The notes beneath the pieces are model-generated. The model saw only the letters and a program-made list of their open reading frames with translations. It did no database searches and was not told the DNA's origin. DNA of 64,000 nt, taken from assembly GCA_907163375.1 (NCBI GenBank), contig CAJQUW010002197.1, forward strand, positions 596,501 to 660,500, written 5' to 3'. This document shows, piece by piece, positions 55,601 to 64,000 of this stretch. The DNA is from Prostheceraeus crozeri (taxonomy: Eukaryota > Platyhelminthes > Polycladida > Euryleptidae). Position numbers and translations under genes: made by a program. How positions within the stretch are numbered: position 1 is the first letter of the stretch; every line of letters begins with the position of its first letter.

Positions 55601-58600
55601 CTTACACTTCAAGTTATCTCTCTAATTCAAGAAGTACATAGACCAGTTGCATAATTTTTTGAATGCCGGTAGAACGCATTCTCGACCGCTTGGATCTGAT
55701 GTTTTATGGCGAATGATTGGTTTTAACTTGTTTTACACCAATTCAAAAACGTGGGAGATAACTCATAAGCACCACTTTGCTTTTATGTTTATCGACAGAA
55801 GTTACGGAGAATGCGCCGAAGCGTCACGTCCATCTATTGCTGACTTGATGCAAATTCTTCATTATTATTGTGTTTTACAATGAATTCGATCATTATCTAG
55901 TATGAAATTCTGAAATGAAAAAGTTTTCATGTGCAGCAGTCGCAGTCGACATAGACATGAACGCAGAAAATTATTTTCTTGCCTTGAGCTATCTATGATT
56001 TTGCGAGCTATTCACTTCAAAGATCAGAGCTGGGAATTAAGACAGCTCCAAAAGCAGTTTATTAATAGGCTTGGCGAAAGTAGACTTAAATGCATTCTGT
56101 AAAGCCTCTAGCCTGGTGGAGATTTGCGTGTATACTTATGACATTTTTATTGTGTGACGTATGGATGGAATACTCCTAAAACCCTCGGAATTGTCTCATA
56201 CAGATTAAATTTGCTTTCAAGAACTGCGAAGTTTATTAACTATTCTATCATTTATCTGAGCTACTTAAAGTATTTTCATCATTCTCACGCTATAAATACA
56301 TTACTAACAACTCAATTTTTCACAATGCACAATTTTACAATAGTCAAGAAAACGTCAAGCACATTCTAGTCAGATGAATCCGTAACCTAAGTGCTTGAAA
56401 ATCAGATTATTAGGAGATTTGATGTATGACTGCGATCTTGTTGCCTTAATCGTAATGGCACATGTGAGAGTTTTTGCTTGGTCCAGAACGCGAATGTTAT
56501 ATGCCACAATAATACGAATTGGAATAACGTCCAGTGTATATTTCTGCAATTTTTGTATTCCTGGTAGTTGCTGAAATTATTGAGTTATAATGACGATACA
56601 TAGCAGGGCCTACGCATTGTTTGGAATTCTTGTAGTGATCCACAAAGTGATTGAAATCGTGTTCTGGAAACCTACAGATTTTCAATGAAATCGCCATAAG
56701 TAGGCCCTATACTTTTGATCGTGCGTAAATATCGTGTGTTCAGATATGACGCTTTGGAAAAAATTCAAACTAGGCTGACTGAAAATGATTCTTCGTTTTA
56801 TTCATATTTATTTATAGCCTATTTATCAATCGGTGTCTGATAATGTCTATTTTGTCGACTTCGCGTGTGTAATAGCACCTAGCAGTCATGCGACGTAATG
56901 TTTAACGCAATGATGCAGACGCTGATACATGTTAGCAAATCTCATATTAGTTGCTCCATAAATCTTAATAGCAGGCTAATAAAAAAAGCAGTATGATAGA
57001 GGAATATTAAGCGGCAGAAGGATTTTGAAATCTTTGATTCTAATTTCTCCGAAATCATTCATTAAAATGTTATCTATCTATTTTTGGCATTGGTAGTGAT
57101 GTCCACAGTCCGTATTTAAAATGTCTGCATCTTTCCATCGTCTGTTTTCAAGATATACAAGCTCGATAATCCGATTATGAGCGAGTGATGTAATTAATAT
57201 GAATTCTAAATATAGAAGAAATATAGGCTTGTGGATTATTGAGGTACATAATTAAAACAATCGCTGAAATATCACTCTAATGCATATTCATATGCTACCA
57301 ATGTGGTGGTTACTAAATTAATCTATTTTTAGCTGCTTTTGTCTCATCTGATGTCCAGCTTTCCAAAAGATGTTCTAAGAAAAATCAATCATTCAATTCA
57401 TAAAGCCACTCATATTCTTAATCGCAAAGCAGACGATCTTGTATACCACAAACATTGGTTTTTAATCACCTTGACTTATCATTAACCAAATTTTCGGATC
57501 TCATGCCGAACGTGAAATTATCATGAGTAACGAACAAGGTGTACACTATCATTTCACAAGCATAAAATGAAAAACGTGATTTAAACTCAAACAGTCACCC
57601 ATCGATATTGTCAAGTCTAAACATGGTTTTCATTTTTTTTCTGCAAAAGAAGACTTTCAGTTGTCTGAACCCACAACTTGCCGGAGAAACATTTTATGTG
57701 ATGCAACGGTTGATGCTGGCGTAGTATGTTTAATCTATAGTTTGTGGGAGAAAGGAAATCATAGTATTCATTTCATTCAGTAAAGTATATAGCATATGTA
57801 TAGTACATCGTTTGTACCTGCTTATTTTGTATGTAAGCATCTGAAAGCGCAATAATTTGCGGCCGTTTTATACATCGCATGAAGGTGGAAATGATGCCAC
57901 TAGAATTGCGATGACTTGGCTACAAAATTTTGTCGTTTCGGGCTCTAGAAGACTTTGCAACGCTTGCTCAAGAGCCTCGGATCAAATGTTCGTTTAAACA
58001 AAGATTGCGTTTAAATGATGAGCTTAAAACAAAAGGGATAATTCCCTAGTGAACCTGTGAAGTATCCGGAAACACCTGATAACTTAACTCATTTATAGTT
58101 GAAGGATTCTAAACAGCCTGCAATAATTCATAGACATAAATATGGCCAATTATAGTTTAATCGATGAAGCTGATTTAATTCATGAATATTTACATTTTGT
58201 AGTATGATATATTCCCTTGATGATGGGCAACTTATGCCAAGTGGTTGCATGTTGGAATTTCTAAAATATAAGCATTTTATCATTTAATATTAAATTACTT
58301 ACCAAGTGAAGCTCATTAATTGAAAATTGACAACCAATGCCCTCTGGGTAGAGTTTCTTGCTTTAATGCAAATTTAGTCAATATTCAAATCTATCAATTT
58401 AAGTGAGCTGAAACCTGAACATAGCCTGAAACAATTTCTATGAATTAGTTTTCACACGCTTAAACATTAAAAAAAGTCGCAAGGTGAAATATTGGTCATT
58501 TATGAAAAGTCATGAGCACCCGCTGAATGTCTTGCTGTTTTTGAATTGGATAATCCTGTAAGCGTGGAAATCTCAGGGCAAAACATGATTGTTTTCAAAT

Positions 58601-58783
58601 GACTATTGGCATTTGACACAACGCAGTACATAACCACCTATGTTGTTCAATGTTTACCAAAACACTCCAGCAAGTGATTTCAGCCTCCCCGAAGCATTGA
58701 CTGAAGCTCCTTAAACTATACTTCGATTCAAGTTTGTAAACAAGAAGATTAATTGATTTCTGAGGGCCTTAGAAAATAACTGG
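55601..58783. other. non-coding AT-rich stretch
   Basis: I see nothing I can support. Frames of up to 78 codons (55647-55883, 56154-56369) carry no recognisable motif. Confidence 0.45.
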
Positions 58784-59915
58784 TAATAATAATAATAATA
58801 ATAAAATCTTTATTTTAAGAGGATAACACTGGTAGCAATAGCTAATTTACAATGGTCCTCTAGCATACAGAAAAACATGATTAAGTAGATAAAAGAGAAT
58901 GAACATCAATTAGAAGGTTTTGAAGAAATCACATATATAGTTTCGCTTAAATTTCAAAACACTGTCTCTCGGACACAACGATTGCAGGAATTATAGAGTT
59001 CTGCACCTCGAACCACAAGTGTCATCTTTCTTAGTTTGGTTCTAACTTTGGGAATACACAGGTCTCCTTGTGTTACAGATCGTGTCTTTTTCTATTGTTC
59101 CTTGCGTAAAAACATGCGTTGTAAATAAGTTGGTGCTAACTGATTTAGGGCTTTATACACAAGTAGAGTCTGCTTAAAGTCGACTCGAGTGCTCATGGGC
59201 ATAATGTGCATTTCTTTGAATAAAGGTTTGGAGCTTTCACGTTTTGGGCGATCAAGCACAACTCTGATTGCAAGCTTTTGGAGTTTCTCAATTCTCGTTA
59301 TGTGACAGGAAGCACCCCACACCGATAAACAAAAGTCATAGCAAGATTGTATGTAGGCCATGAAGAAGATTCTCCGCACACGAATTGGCAAGAATTGCTT
59401 TATCCTTCTCAACAAGGCAACATAGCTGCTCACACGCCGAGCAACATATTGAACGTGCTCATTCCATGTCAGATCTTGGTCGACTATAACTCCAAGGACT
59501 TTGTGCTTGTCAGTCAAAGATATTCTTTGGGAGAATGTGGTTATCTCATCCTTACTGAGTCGCCGCCGTTTTTGCCGAGTTGTAATAAGCATGCCCTTTG
59601 TCTTCTCCATGTTCAGTGCCATACAGTTGCCCTTACACCAGGACTCCGCCTCATTGACTAGAGTATCAACATTGCCCTTCACATCATCTAGGCATTTTCC
59701 GGTGGTAGTAATGGTTGTGTCATCAGCATACATGTCAACGATATTGCTGGCAGATAGATGTAAGGGTAGGTCGTTGACAAAGATGATAAAGAGCAGTGGG
59801 CCGATTATAGACCCCTGAGGCACTCCGCTGGGTACTGAGAGCTTGTCTGATAGTCCATTTTGAAGAGACACAACATGGTTCTACATGTATTGAGTCAACA
59901 CTCACTTTGCATTAT
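58784..59915 (-). mobile_element. 5'-truncated LINE with (TTA)n tail
   Basis: On the minus strand an RT open frame is followed by about 290 bp of 3' UTR ending in AATAAAGATTTTATTATTAT and a (TTA)n run (58784-58803). The 5' end is lost just upstream of the frame: an in-frame TAG at about 59885 interrupts a W-L-x-x-Y-M remnant. The structure parallels the other LINE fragment (21236-22320), but the tails and proteins differ, so they are two families. Confidence 0.85.
59092..59883 (-). pseudogene. non-LTR reverse transcriptase, C-terminal 260 residues
   Basis: The frame shows V-P-S-G-V-P-Q-G-S-I-I-G-P-L-L-F (motif B), V-D-M-Y-A-D-D-T (motif C), L-N-M-E-K-T-K and H-K-V-L-G-V-I-V-D-Q-D-L-T-W. It also has the Y-I-Q-S-C-Y-D-F-C-L-S-V-W-G segment typical of CR1/Jockey-group thumb regions. 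The frame is uninterrupted to its stop at 59092. Motif A and the endonuclease are missing. The first Met in the frame is not an initiator. The uninterrupted frame suggests a fairly recent insertion. Confidence 0.92.
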
Positions 59916-61525
59916 GGCACGGAATTAATTTCCGGAAATTAAGAGCTTTGTGCTCTGTCTGAAAACTTAAGCACGCTTTTCAGTTAAGGCCGAAAACATC
60001 GATGATTTAATATTAAGATTGTTAAAGTCGATATTACAATTAACATCCGAAGAATGCGATAATCCGTTTCCTTCTGAAATATCATTTATTCAAGCAAATA
60101 AGTCACTCAACAGGTTCAAGTGAGATCGACAGAGTCGCATTTAGTTTCATTTCAATGAAAATTATGATTTGACACAATTATTTGGCTATCACAGAATAAA
60201 GTTTGTCAGAAATAGTGACTGATTCTGGATGAATTTCACTCACACAATCAGTCACCAAATTTTGAAAATAGCTGTGTCAATCTCGGGTCAGGTCAAGTAC
60301 GCACACCTTTAGACTAATTCTGTCTAATCACGTCTTTTAACCGGCCCAATCGATGCAATGAACAACCGTCGACGGATGCCTTGGCAGGCCGCTCGTTCAT
60401 TGATAACTGGGCATTTCGTTGAAATTCCAACGGAAGGAAAATATTCAATATTACATAGATCTGTATTCATTAGTACGTGGAATAATCAGTTAAGACAAAA
60501 CCGTTTTTACGAAGGGCATGCATCTGATGGTTGATGGTTTGACAGTATACACGTACACTAAAGCTTTAACTAAAGCTCAAAAGCGTAAAATTGAATTTCA
60601 ATTTAGTAACTTTAAAATTTAAATTAAAATTCACTCTACAAAAAATGCGTAGATGCCATGAAACGCCTTTTGACTTCGAATTGCAGAGTGATGCAAAATA
60701 CACCTTTTCTATCAAATTTAGTCGTGGATATTTCATTTGAAAAGTAAAGATACAATATTCACATATACAATGTAAATGCTTCACGTGGTCTTTATATATT
60801 CTGTTTTTGATAACGGAATTGAAGTTACAAGAATCTTGAGAGATCCAGCTGAACATTTGTACCCATAATTATGAGGAAGTTATTGATGTATTGAGTAGTA
60901 CTTATTATAATATTGAGTAGTACTTATTAATACTTATTATTACTACTTAATAGTACTTATTAATATTGAGTATCACTTATTGAGCATTTTTGAGTAGTAT
61001 ATTGAGTGCTTTATAAGAATATCATCAGTCTATGTCCTTACTTAAATCTGGTATTCAAATTTTGAAAACTGAATGAAATTTTGATTTATTTTAAACAAGT
61101 TTTTCATTACCCATACAGCAGCTGGAAAAAAGTATATACCAAATATATTGATCACTAAGTTTGTTTTGTGAAAATGAAACCGTTCTCATCCCGTTTTATC
61201 GGCACCAAAATAGCTCGGTTTCAATAAGGATTAATGAAGATAGAAGATACGCAGTTTCACAGGAAAACCCAAAGTGCATAGGGCTGCACATCCTTTTTAG
61301 CCCTCTCATCGCAGGCCACCCACCCCCTCGTTTAGAGGATATTTTATTTGAAGTTTGCACACCAGGAAAACAAGATTTAACTGCGGCTGTCGAATATCTT
61401 TTTTTGTTGACTACTGAATTTTGCAAACTTTATGAGGTAAATTTTCTCTGCGTATACGCCAACTTGCATAGACTCACGATAATGATTTAATCTTAACCGA
61501 GTAATTGCTGCCCCTCTTAGAGATC
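59916..61525. other. non-coding stretch with a TATTGAGTAGTACTTAT-rich segment
   Basis: 60885-61010 holds irregular repeats of TATTGAGTAGTACTTAT and TATTAATA words. The opposite-strand frames at 61161-61577 match no family. Confidence 0.5.
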
Positions 61526-63269
61526 TACAGGGTGGCGCACGTAAACCGCCGGATTTTAAACTTGTATTACTCCTCAAATATTCATCCGATCGTCATGAAA
61601 TTTCGACTCATACTAGTTTGGAGTATAGGATTTATGATAATTATACCTGTTGTACTGAGAATTGTCAGAAAATTCTGACTCTATTGACCGAATGACATGT
61701 AGTAAAATTGACATACCAACAATGTATCTTAACATGTAAAATTTAATGATAAACTTTTCCCTTTATTTCCCCCACGTCTTTAGCAATAATGACCAAAACG
61801 AATTAAGGTAAATGTCATAGAAAACATTTATTAAATGAAAAACAGAAGAAAAAAGTGTTAGTATTCATCGAACTTCAACGTGTCCTCCTCCATTCTCGAG
61901 GACGGATTTGAATCGCTTTTGGTAGGTCAGAGCAGTTTCTCGACACATCTCAGTTGTCACTTCTTGAAATGCTTGTATGATGCGGTCCTTCAGGTCGACC
62001 ATGGATGTTGGCCGTGTATGGTAAACCTTTGACTTGACAAAACCCCACAGGAAGAAATCGTAAGACGTCAGGTCAGGTGAACGCGGTGGCCAGGGCATGT
62101 TAGGAGATCCACGTCCCATCCATCTGTTAGGCATCTTCTTGTTCAACCACTCACGCACACGAAGTCCCCAGTGTGGAGGTGCACCATCCTGCATGAATCT
62201 GATGCTCCTGCCTCTTCTGTCCGACTGCACCGCTGGCCAAAATTCCTCCTGTAGCATCTTGAGATACCGATCCTTGTTGACGGAGGTGTTGAAGAAGAAC
62301 GGTCCGTAGATACCTGATTGGCTGATTGCCGCCCAGACAGTGGTGCGTGGCGAGTGCATAGACTCTTGCTTGATCCAGTGAGGGTTCTGGTTGGCCCAAT
62401 AACGACAATTGTGACGATTCACACCACCATCCAGATGGAAGTGAGCTTCATCGGACCAGGTTAGTTCCACTAGATGGCTCGGGTTGGCTTGGATGCGCAG
62501 TAGCTCCTGTTCTGCGAACTCCATTCGGTTTTCCAGATCTTCTTCGTGTAATCGCTGCACCACCTGGACCTTGTACGGATGCCATCCATAGTCATGGAGG
62601 ATGCGCTGGATAGTGCGGCGACTCACTTGAAGGGCATTAGATGCACGACGGGTAGATGTGTGTGGGTCCTCCTCGAAGTGCTGCACAACTAGTTCCACAT
62701 TCTGCTCCGTTCGTTCAGAAGATGACCGGTCCCTCTTGACAGTCACCACGCTACCGCTGGTCAACAGGTTTGTGTGCCGCCGCTTTATGGTACGGGCATC
62801 CGGTGCTCTCGCGTTCTTGCCATACTCTGAATGATAAAGCCTTTGTACCTCCAATGGACTCTTGAGCCATTCGTACCAAGCCGCGCATTTTGCTCGTTCT
62901 GCAACCGAATAATCATCCATTCTTCAATGTTCTATTCTTTTCAGATAGTGATTTAATCGTCGAATGGTATTTTATATGACATGGAAGTAACTGAACAATA
63001 TTCACTTCAAGACTGCACACAATTCGTTGTGCAGAATACGATTCAAGTTAAGTTAATTAACTAGATCTAGATTTTCGATGTCAACAAAATGAGTACATGT
63101 CATTCGGTCAATAGAATCAGAATTTTCTGACAATTCTCAGTACAACAGGTATAATCATCATAAATCCTGTACTCCAAACTAGTATGAGTCGAAATTTCAT
63201 GACGATCGGATGAATGTTTGAGGAGTAATAAAAGTTAAAAATCCTGCGATTTACGTGCGCCACCCTGTA
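61526..63269 (-). mobile_element. complete mariner/IS630-type DNA transposon
   Basis: The element body, 1740 bp, is bounded by TA (61526-61527 and 63268-63269). The two 176-bp terminal inverted repeats are 61526-61701 and 63094-63269. They start TACAGGGTGGCGCACGTAAA and differ at only about ten positions. The single gene inside is intact. Long, nearly identical TIRs plus an intact gene indicate recent, possibly current, activity. The partial copy at 1-1016 belongs to the same family. Confidence 0.95.
61865..62920 (-). CDS. mariner/IS630-superfamily transposase, intact (351 aa)
   Basis: This is a DDE/D transposase for cut-and-paste movement into TA. An N-terminal HTH region (about residues 20-60, E-V-Q-R-L-Y-H ... 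R-R-H-T-N-L-L-T-S-G-S-V) and a second HTH (about 88-112, R-R-A-S-N-A-L-Q-V-S-R-R-T-I-Q) bind the TIRs. Catalytic residues appear as W-S-D-E-A-H-F-H (Asp157), F-M-Q-D-G-A-P-P-H (Asp245) and W-P-P-R-S-P-D-L-T-S-Y-D-F-F-L-W-G (Asp288). That leaves 42 residues between the second and third Asp. The R-W-M-G-R-G-S-P insert before W-P-P-R-S-P-D-L is seen in insect relatives that I recall with spacing 41. The ATG chosen is the first in frame, matches copy 1, and gives a usual length. Expression probably starts within the long right TIR. Confidence 0.95.
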   Translation of the reverse strand: MDDYSVAERAKCAAWYEWLKSPLEVQRLYHSEYGKNARAPDARTIKRRHTNLLTSGSVVTVKRDRSSSERTEQNVELVVQHFEEDPHTSTRRASNALQVSRRTIQRILHDYGWHPYKVQVVQRLHEEDLENRMEFAEQELLRIQANPSHLVELTWSDEAHFHLDGGVNRHNCRYWANQNPHWIKQESMHSPRTTVWAAISQSGIYGPFFFNTSVNKDRYLKMLQEEFWPAVQSDRRGRSIRFMQDGAPPHWGLRVREWLNKKMPNRWMGRGSPNMPWPPRSPDLTSYDFFLWGFVKSKVYHTRPTSMVDLKDRIIQAFQEVTTEMCRETALTYQKRFKSVLENGGGHVEVR

Positions 63270-63734
63270 CATCAGAGTCATGACAAGCAATGGGCAACTT
63301 TATCAGGGGATAATACACTGATGTCAATCACACTGATATCAAGGATGTACTAAAAATACGTGTTTACAGCAGTGCTAAAATGATAATTGTAATATTGTGT
63401 AGAGATAAGAGATAAATCAAAATCTTTCTAACTGACAAAGGAATGGAAATGAAAAATAAAACCACTGGTTTTAACCGTCGAAAGCTCAGGTTTAGTCGAC
63501 CAGCACTTCATCACCGAAAACTTGTTATCCCTTTAAGTACACGTGAGTGAATGAAGAGTAATTGATGAAGACGGTGTGCCACTATTAGTTCGGTTCTCAT
63601 TCAAACACTTAGGGATATGTTCGTCGATTCGTGTCGAATTAAAGGACGCGAATCAAACATAAGCCAAGATAAATATACGCAAAGGAGCTTGTTGTGCAGT
63701 CCTTCAGATTGTTCAACCATTCTAGTTATTTTAA

Positions 63735-63830
63735 AATGTTATAGACGTTTGGGCCATTCCAAAGCGTACTGACGAGTCCTTGTAGGGCGAGACGCAGCGT
63801 CTACGGCTGCCAAGGAACTTCTAAGGTTCC
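63735..63830 (-). repeat. dispersed repeat family C, copy 5 (best preserved)
   Basis: On the minus strand TTCCTTGGCAGCCGTAGACG, CTGCGTCTCGCCCTACAAGG, ACTCGTCAGTACGCTTTGGA and ATGGCCCAAACG give the fullest version of the family. The remaining 170 bp to the window end is unrecognised. Confidence 0.6.
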
Positions 63831-64000
63831 CTCACTCAAATAAAAATGGAGTTGTGTGTGCGGTCTGCACTAGAATCAGCATGGCTCACGGGTCTGGGGC
63901 GTGGGTGGACCATGCGTTCAGACCATCAGAATCTACTCAAGAGAATCGAGATGAGGATAGTGAGGTTGATGTCAGGTAGAGCTGTCCGGCAAGAGGTAGA

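Noticed and set aside
1..64000. CRISPR arrays, operons, riboswitches, bacterial promoters
   Set aside because: Spliced, repeat-rich animal DNA; no spaced direct-repeat array or operon-like gene run is present.

Overview
The window is AT-rich, intron- and transposon-laden DNA from an animal, most likely a bilaterian invertebrate whose phylum I cannot resolve. There is no bacterial-style gene density. Coding exons are short and bounded by GT/AG splice sites, and the rest is dominated by remnants of Tc1/mariner-type transposons, a hAT element, non-LTR and Penelope-like retroelements, tRNA-derived SINEs and many foldback (MITE-like) elements.

The one host gene I can support is a small-conductance Ca2+-activated K+ channel (SK/KCNN family) on the + strand. 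Five exons (18520-18938, 28076-28211, 35486-35596, 44417-44544, 46334-46403) join without a phase break into 288 codons. They run from just before S3 through S4, S5, the pore with a GYGD filter, S6, the calmodulin-binding domain and the start of the C-terminal coiled coil. The exons for the N-terminus, S1 and S2 were not found and probably lie upstream of the window. A possible last coding exon lies at 46886-46972. Introns are 9.1, 7.3, 8.8 and 1.8 kb and are filled with mobile-element debris.

Layout: 1-1016, a left-truncated mariner-type element; 1.0-18.5 kb, intergenic or upstream-intron DNA with SINEs, a hAT element with an 8-bp target duplication (4204-4891), a 17-bp minisatellite (13186-13477), a foldback element (16197-16642) and an internally deleted Tc1 element (16857-17991). 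The first SK intron (18.9-28.1 kb) holds copies of a long-TIR element, a 5'-truncated LINE, a tRNA-derived SINE and a Penelope-type GIY-YIG fragment between inverted arms. The second intron holds a 1.28-kb dead Tc1 element (29792-31075). The third holds a perfect 33-bp palindrome, a Penelope-type RT fragment, a MITE and a tRNA-like sequence. Downstream (47-64 kb) are a 650-bp foldback element, a second truncated LINE with a (TAA)n tail, and a complete mariner-type element (61526-63269) with an intact 351-aa transposase. That element is nearly identical to the partial copy at the left edge.

The elements are independent selfish DNAs rather than a cooperating system. The best leads are the young mariner-type family, whose catalytic spacing I count as DD42D, and the inverted-arm Penelope EN cassette.
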